Shown one piece after another: positions 35,133-44,094 of a stretch of 64,000 nucleotides of DNA. Numbering within the stretch: position 1 is the first letter of the stretch; each line of letters starts with the position of its first letter. Where the stretch lies: the NCBI GenBank assembly GCA_910575005.1, contig CAJTCL010000018.1:1-64000 (forward strand), written 5' to 3'. The translations under genes were made by a program, and so were the position numbers. The stretch comes from Lachnospiraceae bacterium. GTDB lineage: Bacteria; Bacillota; Clostridia; Lachnospirales; Lachnospiraceae. The notes beneath the pieces are model-generated. The model worked only from the letters and a program-made list of their open reading frames with translations. It made no database searches and had not been told where the DNA came from.

Positions 35133-35996
35133 ATGAAGACAAGAGAAATCAGACAGGAGTATTTGACAGGAGAAAGAGCATTATTCCAGGGAGAGAATTT
35201 GAAAATCTACGACAGCATTTTTGCAGATGGAGAGTCTCCGCTGAAAGAGAGCCATGATATCGAACTGGAGGGCTGCATGTTCAAATGGAAGTATCCCTTC
35301 TGGTATGCGAAGAATATTACCGCCAGAAACTGTACCTGGTTTGAGATGGCCCGTGCAGGGGTATGGTATACAGACAATATCACGGTAGAAGATGCAGTGA
35401 TTGAAGCTCCCAAGAATTTCAGACGCTGTAGAGGTGTAAACCTTCACAATATAAATTTTCCCAATGCAGCTGAAACACTCTGGAATTGTGAGGATGTGAC
35501 AATGGAACATGTGACGGCTAAAGGCGACTACTTTGCCATGAACAGCCAGAATATGGTGCTGCGGGATTTCCAGCTGGTGGGCAACTATTCCTTTGACGGG
35601 GTAAAGAATATGGAGATTCATAATGCCCGGATGCTTTCCAAGGATGCTTTCTGGAACAGCGAGAATGTGACGGTATATGATTCCTTCATTTCCGGAGAAT
35701 ATCTGGGCTGGAACGCAAAGAATCTGACACTGATTAACTGCACCATTGAGAGCCTGCAGGGGATGTGCTACATCGATCATCTGGTTATGAAAAACTGTAA
35801 GCTTCTCAACACCACCCTGGCTTTTGAGTATTCCACGGTGGATGCAGAAATCACAGGAAAGATTGACAGTGTGATGAACCCTTCCTGCGGTGTGATCCGG
35901 GCAGACAGCATTGATGAATTGATTGTTGAAGCGGATAAGGTAGAACCATCAAAGACAAAGATCATATGCAGAAGAGAGCTGAAGGAGGCGGTATGA
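35133..35996 (+). CDS. DUF3737 family protein (beta-helix-like)
   Basis: 287 residues made of repeated short strands (for example NITARNCTWFEMARAGVWYT, NVTVYDSFISGEYLGWNAKN) that suggest a right-handed beta-helix. No signal peptide, so probably cytosolic. The sequence matches my memory of DUF3737 proteins, common in Clostridia and lactobacilli and of unknown function. Ribosome site AGGAGG. Its stop overlaps the LysE-like start. Confidence 0.78.
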   Translation: MKTREIRQEYLTGERALFQGENLKIYDSIFADGESPLKESHDIELEGCMFKWKYPFWYAKNITARNCTWFEMARAGVWYTDNITVEDAVIEAPKNFRRCRGVNLHNINFPNAAETLWNCEDVTMEHVTAKGDYFAMNSQNMVLRDFQLVGNYSFDGVKNMEIHNARMLSKDAFWNSENVTVYDSFISGEYLGWNAKNLTLINCTIESLQGMCYIDHLVMKNCKLLNTTLAFEYSTVDAEITGKIDSVMNPSCGVIRADSIDELIVEADKVEPSKTKIICRRELKEAV

Positions 35997-36601
35997 GCCT
36001 GTTTTTGAAGGGAATTCTGATCGGGCTGCTCTTTGGCGTACCTGTGGGGGCTGTCGGAGCCATGACCGTGCAGAGAACCTGGGAACATGGGATAAAAGCC
36101 GGACTTCTTACAGGAATGGGGTCTTCTGCAGCAGATTGCATTTATGCGGGAATTGGGGCTTTTGGGCTGACCATAGTGTCAGATTTTCTTCTGGAATACC
36201 AGACGGTTATCCATTTGGCAGGAGGAAGCATTGTCCTGTTGATGGGAATCCGTCTGCTTCTCCGAAAAGGAGAGGCTGCGGAAGTTCCGGCAGTGTCAGG
36301 AAGATTTAAAATATTTTTGTCGTCCTTTGCCGTAGGGATTACGAACCCGGCGGCAATATTAACTTTCCTGTTTGCTTTTTCCTGGTTTGGCATTGCGGGA
36401 GGCAGTGTAGGAAAAAATGGCTGGCTGGTGGTTTTAGGAGTATTTATCGGAACCTATTTCTGGTGGGGAGGGCTGACCGCTGTGGTTGCTTTTGCCAGAA
36501 GAAAGAAAAGGACAGAAAGTTTCCAGAAAATGAACCGGATTTTCGGGGCAGTTTTAAGCTTGTTTGGAATCCTTGTTTTTATACGGGCAATTCCCATATG
36601 A
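35993..36601 (+). CDS. LysE/RhtB-family translocator
   Basis: 202 residues, six hydrophobic helices. N-terminal LLFGVPVGAVGAMTVQRTWE and central AVGITNPAAILTFL are family features. These proteins export amino acids or related compounds. The ATG at 35993 overlaps the DUF3737 stop (ATGA) and follows AGGAGG, so the two are co-translated. Confidence 0.85.
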   Translation: MSLFLKGILIGLLFGVPVGAVGAMTVQRTWEHGIKAGLLTGMGSSAADCIYAGIGAFGLTIVSDFLLEYQTVIHLAGGSIVLLMGIRLLLRKGEAAEVPAVSGRFKIFLSSFAVGITNPAAILTFLFAFSWFGIAGGSVGKNGWLVVLGVFIGTYFWWGGLTAVVAFARRKKRTESFQKMNRIFGAVLSLFGILVFIRAIPI

Positions 36602-36646
36602 ATTCCTTATCAATAAACAGAATAGTGAAAAGAGGAGTGGACGAAA

Positions 36647-37363
36647 ATGAAAAAAATATGGATAGTGCTGTGGGTTATGGTTATCTTATTTTCTCTGACT
36701 GCGTGCGGAGAGGGCAACGGGCAGGCTGGAGCTTTAATTTCAGCACCAGAGTCATCAAGAATAGAAAGCATGCCACAGTCTGCCGTTCATCAGGAAACGG
36801 AGAGCGCCAATGCACAGGAAGCGCAATCTACAGATACAAATTCAACAGAATCCGTGGCAGAAGACATACAGGAGAGATCTGTTTCTGATTCAACAGGAAG
36901 CACGGCAGAATCAGCGGCGGATATAAGTGAAGCAAAGCCTGTACAGGAAACAGAAATGAATGAAGCAGGTGGAATGGAAACAGATATCCAAAATGATGGA
37001 GAGGAGAATGCAGTGATGAATATGAAGGTACAGGTTGGTGATACGATATTTTCAGCCACATTGGAAGAGAACGTGGCGGTGTCTGCTTTGGTGGAAATGA
37101 TGCGGGAAAGTCCGGTAGTGCTTCAAATGAGCGACTATTCCGGCTTTGAAAAGGTAGGCCCTCTCGGAACCAGTCTTCCTGCAGACAACCGTCAGACCAC
37201 AACCCACGCCGGAGATATTGTATTATATAACAGGAACCAGATTGTTATATTTTACGGCTCTAATTCCTGGAGCTATACAAGGCTGGGACATATTGATGAT
37301 CTGACGGGTTGGGAAGAGGCCCTTGGAAACGGGGATGTGACTGTGACATTTTCTTTGGAATAA
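36647..37363 (+). CDS. cyclophilin-like lipoprotein
   Basis: 238 residues. Lipoprotein signal FSLTACGEG, a long Ser/Thr/Glu-rich linker (about 25-120), then a complete cyclophilin-like domain: MKVQVGDTIFSATLEE, VGPLGTSLPADNRQTTTHAG, IFYGSNSWSYTRLGHID and the final strand VTVTFSLE. The best-preserved copy of this domain here. Closest in motif order to the sortase-anchored copy at 22464. Lies 28 bp before the MalY/PatB gene. Confidence 0.82.
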   Translation: MKKIWIVLWVMVILFSLTACGEGNGQAGALISAPESSRIESMPQSAVHQETESANAQEAQSTDTNSTESVAEDIQERSVSDSTGSTAESAADISEAKPVQETEMNEAGGMETDIQNDGEENAVMNMKVQVGDTIFSATLEENVAVSALVEMMRESPVVLQMSDYSGFEKVGPLGTSLPADNRQTTTHAGDIVLYNRNQIVIFYGSNSWSYTRLGHIDDLTGWEEALGNGDVTVTFSLE

Positions 37364-37390
37364 ATACGATAGAAAGTTTGGAGGTGCAAT

Positions 37391-38572
37391 ATGCCTTACA
37401 ATTTTGATGAACCTGTCAACAGGAGAAATACCCATTCACTGAAATGGGATGTGAAAGAGCAGGAACTGCCTATGTGGGTGGCAGATATGGATTTTCAGAC
37501 AGCACCGGAAATTCAGGAGGCAATCAGGGAAAGGGCAGCCCATGGTGTATTTGGCTATTCCATTGTGCCTGAAGAATGGTATCAGGCATATATGGGCTGG
37601 TGGGAGAGACGGCATCATTTTTCCATGGAAAAGGAGTGGCTTGTTTTCTGTACGGGAGTGGTTCCTGCTATTTCCAGTATGGTGCGTAAGCTGACGACAG
37701 CGGGAGAAAATGTTCTGGTTCAGACGCCGGTTTACAATATTTTCTTCAATTCCATTGTAAATAACGGAAGGAACATTGCTGAAAGCCCGTTACGATATGA
37801 CGGAAACACCTATCAGATGGATTTTGAGGATCTGGAACGAAAACTTTCTGATCCTCAGACCACGCTGATGATCCTATGCAATCCCCACAATCCGGTGGGA
37901 AGAATCTGGAGCAGAGAGGAACTGGAGCAGGTTGGTGAGTTGTGCAGGAAATATCATGTGATAGTGATTTCCGATGAAATCCATTGTGATCTGACCAGTC
38001 CTGGTCAGGAATATATTCCCTTTGCCTCGGTTTCAGAAAACTGTAAGAATACCAGCATCACCTGTATGGCTCCCACAAAAGCCTTTAATCTGGCAGGGCT
38101 GCAGACAGCAGCAGTGGCCGTTCCAAATCCAAACCTGCGGCATAAGGTCTGGCGGGGACTGAATACGGATGAGGTGGCAGAACCGAATTCCTTTGCGGTG
38201 GAGGCGGCCGTGGCTGCTTTCACGAAAGGGGAGGCATGGCTGGATGATCTAAGAGAGTATATACAGAAAAATAAAAACTTTGCAGAGGATTTCTTGAAGA
38301 AAGAAGTTCCACAGATGAAACAGGTTCCTTCACAGGCCACTTATCTTTTGTGGCTGGACTGTCAGGAAATGTATGGGTATGCTGCTGAGTTTACACAATA
38401 TTTGAGAGAGCATACAGGACTGTATCTGTCAGAAGGAAAACAGTATGGAGAAAATGGAAGTTCATTTATAAGAATGAACATCGCCTGTTCGCACAGTCGG
38501 TTGGAAGATGGACTGAAACGGCTTGCAGAAGGAGCCAGAAGTTATGAGGAATGGGGGCTTTCTATTTGTTAA
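37391..38572 (+). CDS. MalY/PatB-family PLP C-S lyase (cystathionine beta-lyase-like)
   Basis: 393 residues, fold-type I aminotransferase. Motifs: LPMWVADMDFQTAPEI near the start, CNPHNPVGRIWSREEL, SDEIHCDL, and MAPTKAFNLAGLQ holding the PLP Lys. PatB/MalY enzymes split cystathionine or Cys conjugates to pyruvate, ammonia and a thiol. Ribosome site GGAGGTG. Might act with the redox enzymes downstream. Confidence 0.88.
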   Translation: MPYNFDEPVNRRNTHSLKWDVKEQELPMWVADMDFQTAPEIQEAIRERAAHGVFGYSIVPEEWYQAYMGWWERRHHFSMEKEWLVFCTGVVPAISSMVRKLTTAGENVLVQTPVYNIFFNSIVNNGRNIAESPLRYDGNTYQMDFEDLERKLSDPQTTLMILCNPHNPVGRIWSREELEQVGELCRKYHVIVISDEIHCDLTSPGQEYIPFASVSENCKNTSITCMAPTKAFNLAGLQTAAVAVPNPNLRHKVWRGLNTDEVAEPNSFAVEAAVAAFTKGEAWLDDLREYIQKNKNFAEDFLKKEVPQMKQVPSQATYLLWLDCQEMYGYAAEFTQYLREHTGLYLSEGKQYGENGSSFIRMNIACSHSRLEDGLKRLAEGARSYEEWGLSIC

Positions 38573-38650
38573 TATTATTTTAAGAATGTTATAAGATAAG
38601 TACTATTTGGCTTGATTAATATGAGAAAAATATAAAAACAGAGGAGGAAT

Positions 38651-38743
38651 ATGTACGAATCTGACTGGATAGTATGCCCATTATGTGGAAGTAAAATCTA
38701 TGATAAGTTGAGTGGAGCAAGGACTCATGGAAGGAATAAATAA
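38651..38743 (+). pseudogene. truncated Cys-rich KTR-type small protein
   Basis: 30 codons with a strong GAGGAGG site: SDWIVCPLCGSKIYDKL, the first half of the small zinc-ribbon-like proteins exemplified by 39967-40164. The second CxxC pair is missing. Confidence 0.5.
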
Positions 38744-38768
38744 GGATCAATGACAAGGAGGTAAGAAG

Positions 38769-39887
38769 ATGTCAGATTATTTTGGAAAAGAAGTTCCGAA
38801 ACTTGGATTTGGATTGATGCGTCTGCCGAAGAAAGGGCTGCATACAGATATGGAGCAGGTAAAGCATATGGTGGATCTGTTCATGGAGGCCGGTTTTACA
38901 TATTTTGATACGGCGTATGTATATCTGGGCTCTGAGGCTGCCATTAAAAAGGCTCTTGTGGACCGCTATCCCAGGGAGTCATTTACACTGGCAACAAAGC
39001 TGAACGCAATGATGATGGCACCGACTGAGAAAGCGGCGAAAAAGCAGTTTTATACAAGCCTTGAACGGACGGGGGCAGGGTATTTCGACTATTACCTGCT
39101 CCATGCCATGATGGAAGGAGGCTATAAAAAATATGATAAGTTCCATCTTTGGGATTTTGTGGGCGAACAGAAAGCAAAAGGGCTTGTAAAACACATGGGT
39201 TTTTCCTTCCATGCAGGACCGCAGTTACTGGACCGGCTGCTTAAGGAACATCCGGAAGTGGATTTTGTGCAGCTGCAGATCAATTATGCAGACTGGGAGA
39301 ATCCATCTGTGACGGCAAGAGCAAATTATGAGGTTGCCAGAAAGCATGGGAAATCCATTGTGGTAATGGAACCGGTGAAAGGCGGAAATCTGGCGAATCC
39401 GCCTGCAGCAGTAAAAAGGCTGTTAGATGAATATCATCCGGACATGTCATATGCATCCTGGGCGATCCGTTTTGTGGCTTCTCTGGATGGAATCATTACT
39501 GTTCTGTCAGGGATGTCAAATATTCAGCAGATGGAAGATAACCTTTCCTACATGAAGAAATTCCAGCCATTGAATGAGGCGGAGCAGAAAATCATTCAGG
39601 AGGCGCAACGGATACTTGGAAATTCATCGACCATTCCCTGCACCGCCTGTCACTACTGTACGGAAGGCTGCCCGAAAAAGATCCCGATCCCGGAGATTTT
39701 CTCTGCCATGAATAAACAGCTTGGCAATGGGCAGATGGCAGGGGCTGTTTCGGATTACTGGAAAGCGACCAGTTTGACGGGAAAAGCATCGGAGTGTATA
39801 AACTGCAGGCAATGTGAACGTATCTGTCCGCAGCATCTTGGAATTACAGATTATCTGAAGCAATGTGTAGATGCATTAGAAAAATAA
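38769..39887 (+). CDS. aldo/keto reductase with C-terminal 4Fe-4S domain
   Basis: 372 residues. Residues 1-270 are an aldo/keto reductase barrel (KLGFGLMRLPKKG, FDTAYVYLGSE, KHMGFSFHAG). The last 90 carry ferredoxin-type motifs: CTACHYCTEGCPKKIPI and CINCRQCERICPQHLGI, able to hold two iron-sulphur clusters. This architecture is common in anaerobes. Good site AAGGAGG. Substrate unknown. Confidence 0.9.
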   Translation: MSDYFGKEVPKLGFGLMRLPKKGLHTDMEQVKHMVDLFMEAGFTYFDTAYVYLGSEAAIKKALVDRYPRESFTLATKLNAMMMAPTEKAAKKQFYTSLERTGAGYFDYYLLHAMMEGGYKKYDKFHLWDFVGEQKAKGLVKHMGFSFHAGPQLLDRLLKEHPEVDFVQLQINYADWENPSVTARANYEVARKHGKSIVVMEPVKGGNLANPPAAVKRLLDEYHPDMSYASWAIRFVASLDGIITVLSGMSNIQQMEDNLSYMKKFQPLNEAEQKIIQEAQRILGNSSTIPCTACHYCTEGCPKKIPIPEIFSAMNKQLGNGQMAGAVSDYWKATSLTGKASECINCRQCERICPQHLGITDYLKQCVDALEK

Positions 39888-39915
39888 GCATCAAGCCAGG
39901 AAGGAGAAATGGATT

Positions 39916-39966
39916 ATGTCAAAAGTTATTGCAAAGACCCTGAAGATAATGTTTAAAGGAAAGTAA
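39916..39966 (+). CDS. possible 16-residue basic peptide
   Basis: MSKVIAKTLKIMFKGK, five Lys in an amphipathic pattern, preceded by AAGGAG and ending in TAA immediately before the ATG at 39967. It may be a coupled leader, or the start of a deleted gene. Confidence 0.3.
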   Translation: MSKVIAKTLKIMFKGK

Positions 39967-40164
39967 ATGGTAAAAAGGATGGATAAAGATTGGATATGTT
40001 GTCCTGTATGTGGGAGTAAAACCCGTGACAAAATCAGGGCAGATACAGAGATGAAAAATTTCCCTGTATTCTGCCCAAAGTGCAAACGGGAAATTCTAAT
40101 AGATGTAGAGCAATTTCAAATAACCGTAATTCATGAGCCAGCCGCTAAGCCGCAGAGCCGATGA
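39967..40164 (+). CDS. Cys-rich KTR-type small protein
   Basis: 65 residues: WICCPVCGSKTRDKIRAD, then FCPKCKREILIDVE, two CxxC pairs spaced like a zinc ribbon with the KTR motif between. These proteins are frequent in Firmicute mobile regions; function unknown. The ATG abuts the stop of the 16-codon frame, suggesting coupling. A hairpin overlaps the 3' end. Confidence 0.7.
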   Translation: MVKRMDKDWICCPVCGSKTRDKIRADTEMKNFPVFCPKCKREILIDVEQFQITVIHEPAAKPQSR

Positions 40165-40204
40165 ATTTGCAGATGATGCAGATTCTCAGCCCTGCGGCTT
40201 TTTC
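40147..40204 (+). terminator. terminator after the KTR gene
   Basis: AAGCCGCAG (40147-40155) pairs with CTGCGGCTT (40192-40200), followed by TTTCTTA. The 36-base loop is large, but the stem and T-run fit. Confidence 0.6.
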
Positions 40205-40408
40205 TTATACAGCATATAACCGGGAGGAGGAGGTGAACTTTTGAGATGAAAGAATACAGTTGGGAATGGAGGGATGCATATAGGAAAAAAATAGAAATGT
40301 TCTTCTCCTTATTGTGTTCTGAACATAAAAACTGAATATTTGGCAGCCTGTTCAGAAAGCATGAATAATCAAAACCGACGCCTGCACTATGCTGAGCGTC
40401 GGTTCTTT

Positions 40409-41004
40409 TTATGGTTCAGTTTCAGAATGGAATGCCAGCCATTTGGAACCATAAGTATCCAGGTAAAACCGGTTGCCATACTCATTTTCAACAAATCGGC
40501 CTTTTACATGGTAGTATCCCTGCAGTTCTTTTCTTAAATCTGAGTCAGGAGAAATCGGCTCCAGCCAGATTTCTTTTTGCCTTTTGATTTCAGAACGGGA
40601 TAGTGGCGTCTCATGTGGCGGCTCTGCTTCAGAAAATGGCGGAGCCAGGATAAATAATTCTCCAATTATATCTGTAAACGGCATAGTATGTCCATCCGGA
40701 AAAGTCAACAGCCTGTCAGCAGCCATCCATATGTGGCAGACCATACCGGTCTGCCATGAAAAGCCGGCAATGACTGGAGTGGAATCGGCTGTTTGTAATC
40801 CTGTGTTTGGGCGTCAGATCGGCCGAGCAGGAAATCGGTTGTAACTCCATAAAGGTCGGCCATCTTTTCAAGGCTGTCCATGGAGGGGGATTTCCGCTCG
40901 CCCTCCCAGGCGCTGAGCGTCGGCTGGGAGACACCAAGCTTTTCGGCGGCCTCAATTACCTTTAATTTATTGATTTGTCTTGCTGTTTTGAATTGTTTTT
41001 GCAT
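40409..41004 (-). pseudogene. XRE-family regulator, frameshifted
   Basis: The N-terminal part (41004-40705) has a helix-turn-helix: EAAEKLGVSQPTLSAWEGER and YGVTTDFLLGRSD. It ends RPVWSATYGWLLTGC. The C-terminal part continues in another frame (AADRLLTFPDGHTMPFTD to 40409). A one-base change near 40715 separates them; together about 190 residues. The C-terminal domain is a peptidase-less XRE companion domain. Beside another broken gene, so probably decayed. Confidence 0.65.
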
Positions 41005-41034
41005 TTATATTCACCGCCTTTGCTGTAGGACAAT

Positions 41035-41598
41035 CTATCTGCCTCTCCGGTCGGAGCCTTCCCTTTTCAGAATGCCCTTTTCTTTTAGCAAACTGATATT
41101 GCGCTGAATGGTTCTTGATGTTTTGTGGAGCAAGGCGGCAAGCTCTTTGGCTGAAAGCTCCGGTGAAAGCTGCAAATGGTCTAAAATCGCCTGTTCTGTA
41201 GAGGACAGTTTTATGGCATCTGCGACATTATCTACGACGCTTTCTGCGACATTTATTCTGTTGCGGATTGTCGCATTCAGCATAAAGGCGACATCCTTAT
41301 ATTCTGGTGCTGGCAGCCCTGCTTTTTCCATCTCCCGGTACATCCGGCCAACGCCTTCCCCAAATTCCTGCAAATAATCATACTCATGTAAAAAGGCGGC
41401 AATTTTAGGGTTGCGGGAAAAGTGGCCCTGGCGCATATTGTTCAGGCGGACGATGCCGGGCAGGTTGCCGGGGCTTTCCACAACAATCCTATTGTCGAAC
41501 ATTTTGACCTGGATGTCGGTTCCTTTGATGCTGTAGTCGCGGTGCGTGGCGGTGTTTATGATAATTTCCTTCCAAACGAATTCTGGGAATGCGGGTGT
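41035..41598 (-). pseudogene. ATP-binding transcriptional-regulator (AlbA/HATPase type), C-terminal part
   Basis: Reading back from 41598: VWKEIIINTATHRDYSIKGT, VKMFDNRIVVESPGNLPG, NPKIAAFLHEYDYLQEFGEG, then a winged helix (SAKELAALLHKTSRTIQRNI). This is the C-terminal two thirds of the RecG-like putative DNA-binding regulator family. The N-terminal part is cut where the insertion sequence begins near 41600. The frame is intact up to the junction. Confidence 0.7.
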
Positions 41599-41696
41599 TG
41601 TGACAAATTTTCCTTCTTGAGCTGGTATAATAAAGTTGTAACACCAAACAGGAAATAAATGATATATTCAATATAATGAGAAGGAAGGTGTTACAC

Positions 41697-41987
41697 ATGC
41701 CAAAAACAAAGGTTTATGAGCCAGAATTCAAAAAGAAAATCGTACAGCTGTATTTAGAAGAAGGACGTACGATAAAAAGTCTAAACGAAGAATACCAGTT
41801 AGGAGACGGAACTGTCCGTAAATGGGTGCGGGCATTCCGCGAAGAATGCGAAACAAACTCAGACTTAAATGACACAAAGAATCTTTATGAGGAAAACCGT
41901 AAACTGCGCAGAGAGCTGGAGGAAAAGAAAAAGGAAATTGCATTCTAAAAAAAAGCCGCCGCATTCTTCGCAAAGGAAATCGATTAG
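41697..41987 (+). pseudogene. IS3 orfA with premature stop
   Basis: MPKTKVYEPEFKKKIVQLYL, helix-turn-helix (LNEEYQLGDGTVRKWVRAFR) and a leucine-zipper-like coil. The normal end EIAFLKKAAAFFAKEID is still legible to TAG 41985-41987, but the Leu codon is TAA at 41946-41948, ending the protein at 83 residues. The following A-run is the usual place for the -1 frameshift to orfB. Confidence 0.8.
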
Positions 41988-42841
41988 AACAATACCAGTT
42001 TATTGACGGACATAAGCAGGAGTACGGCGTCCGCTGGCTTCTGCGCCAGATGGGCATCTGTCCAAATGCCTATTACAATTATAAAAAGAACAGGAAAGCA
42101 GGCTACAGGGAGCAGAAAGAGAAATTTAAAAATAAGATTCTACAAATATACCATGAATACTCTGGAAATCCAGGATACCGGATGATGAGGGTTTATTTGC
42201 AGCGGGCGAAAATCAGTTTGAGCAATACAACTGTATTAAAATATATGCAGGAATTGGGGCTCCGCTCCACAGTGACGCCAAAAAAGCCTGCATACAAAAA
42301 GGGGGACTGCCATAAAAAGTTTGAAAATCATCTAAACAGGGAATTCCATGCGGAAAAGCCAAATGAAAAATGGTGTACAGATTTTACCTATATTTTTATG
42401 GAAGATGGAAGGAAGCGATAGAACTGCAGCATTATTGACTTGTTTGACAGATCTGTGGCGGCAACCCTCAACAGCAGCCATATCGATGCAGAGCTGGCTG
42501 TGCAGACGCTGAAAGCAGCTCTGGAAAGAAATTATCATCCCAAAAACCTGATGCTGCACAGTGATCAGAGTTCACAGTATACCTCACGGGCATTTACAGA
42601 TTACTGTAAAGAAGAAGGGATTGAGCAGAGCATGAGTAAAGCGGGATGCCCCTATGACAACTCCCCAATGGAAAGCTTTTATGGGACGTTCAAAGCGGAA
42701 TTCATCAGCAAACACCGTTTTTCAACAGACGAAGAACTAAATAATGCAACTATGGATTATGTATATACGTATTACAATCATATCCGCCCACATTCCTCAA
42801 ATGGATATATGACACCATTTGAAAAGAGAATGCAGGCATGA
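41955..42841 (+). pseudogene. IS3 orfB (DDE integrase) with premature stop
   Basis: In the -1 frame: EYGVRWLLRQMGICPNAYYN, HTH_21-like GYRMMRVYLQRAKISLSNTT, then the integrase core: EKWCTDFTYIFMEDG (first D), LMLHSDQSSQYTS (second D) and MESFYGTFKAEFI (E). A TAG at 42419-42421 stands where a Tyr codon is expected, splitting the core between the first and second catalytic Asp. Confidence 0.8.
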
Positions 42842-42899
42842 TTATGTCAAAACTTTTCCTTGTAAGTGTTACAAAAAAACTTGACCGTCTCATTCTGAC

Positions 42900-43714
42900 A
42901 TCCGAACCCCCAAGGACTTTCTTTTCTAATGGCTTCAGGGATGTCTGCTCATTGGCATTTCTGGGAAAGAGTGAAAAAGCAAGGGGAATCCCGCCACCGT
43001 CCATAAACAACCCCATTTGAATGATCGGGTTTGGCCTGTGTTCTTTGCTTTTTCCATACTTTTTACTGCCATCTTCCTGCTGGATTTCAAAATAATAATT
43101 CGAACAATCATAATAAAGAACCTTGTCATTCCTTTTTCCGAGAAAATGGCTGTTTTTATAAACTTCTGACTGAATGAGGTCGCATTCGGCGCTAAGGACA
43201 TCCAATGCACGGTATACGTCATGAAGTTTATAGAACGGTTTCTCTAAAAATTCAGAAGCCGCTTTGAAGGAAGAACGTTTACTGCAGGGTTCCAGAATCC
43301 TTGAATAAACCAAGTCCGAAAGAATTGCATTGATATCATACTTGAACTTATATTTCTGTTTTAATTTTCTGCAGGTTTTGTTCATTTGCAACTGATAATA
43401 AACGGATTGCAGGAAAAGATAGCCTCCACGATAGAAAATCTGTTTCTCATAATCCAGCTGTCTGTCTGCATAGAAAGGAATCAATACGGTATTTGCTTCT
43501 TTTTCCTTCTTGTATTTTTCTGTTTCTATTTTCACTTCATTTTTCGCCCATGCAACAACATCATCTCTTGTCGGGCCATGCTCGACAAGAGATGATGTTC
43601 CAAAGTTCCCAGCTTACGAACAATCGTTGAAGTTGTACTTCCATTTGCTTTTACATAAGATTTGCAGATATAGAATGACTCTGCATTTTTAGATTTTGTT
43701 ATATGAAGATTCAT
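42900..43714 (-). pseudogene. IS1634-like transposase, frameshifted and 3'-truncated
   Basis: Starts at 43714 (MNLHITKSKNAESFYICKSY, site GGAGAG upstream). The frame breaks near 43600 and continues as EHGPTRDDVVAWAKNEVKIE, then LYYDCSNYYFEI and PIIQMGLFMDGGGIPLAFSL, with DCSNYYFE typical of IS1634/IS4-type enzymes. Homology ends near 42900 at PLEKKVLGG, where the IS3 element begins; the C-terminal half is lost. A 17-bp perfect inverted repeat lies at the frame break. Confidence 0.75.
43557..43599. repeat. 17-bp perfect inverted repeat inside the IS1634-like gene
   Basis: AACATCATCTCTTGTCG (43557-43573) and its reverse complement (43583-43599) with a 9-base loop. It coincides with the frameshift of the transposase. 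Confidence 0.7.
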
Positions 43715-43734
43715 ATGCTATCTCTCCTACCCCT

Positions 43735-44094
43735 AATTATACTATACAATAACAGAAAATAACATATATAAAAGCATAAAATTTGACAAAAAAAGCAGGT
43801 TTTATGCAACTTGTAAGAACTTTTTCTATAATTCAACTGTCAAACTCCCATGAATTGTAACATAAATTTATATCTGCAATCTTTAAAAAAAATTAATATT
43901 CACCTTCTGAAAATATGTTATGATAACATAGTATTAACATGTATCTATCACATTAGAGAAGAGCAAAACGCATTGATTTTAAGATGAGATTTGGCTGTTA
44001 GACTTTTAATGTTGAGGGAAGATGCTTTTTAGGCATAACAAAGCTAACGTAAGTCCAAAACCTACGAAAATCAGAGAGTATTCAGTTACAAAAG
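43735..44094. other. AT-rich non-coding stretch between transposase genes
   Basis: No gene. It should contain the 5' flank of the IS1634-like element and the downstream end of the next insertion sequence, but I cannot see clear terminal inverted repeats. Confidence 0.5.

Larger units (their letters stand above)
41602..42893 (+). mobile_element. IS3-family insertion sequence, inactive
   Basis: Two overlapping transposase frames (orfA 41697, orfB to 42841) in the IS3 order. Ends are approximate: GACAAATTTTCC near 41605 and the reverse of ...AAAAAAACTTGAC near 42893 share only a weak match. It interrupts the regulator gene on the left and abuts a truncated IS1634-like gene on the right. Two stop codons in the transposase genes make it dead. 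Confidence 0.7.

Noticed and set aside
40409-41598. Toxin-antitoxin or abortive-infection pair
   Set aside because: The XRE gene is frameshifted and the neighbour is a truncated ATP-binding regulator; no toxin fold seen.
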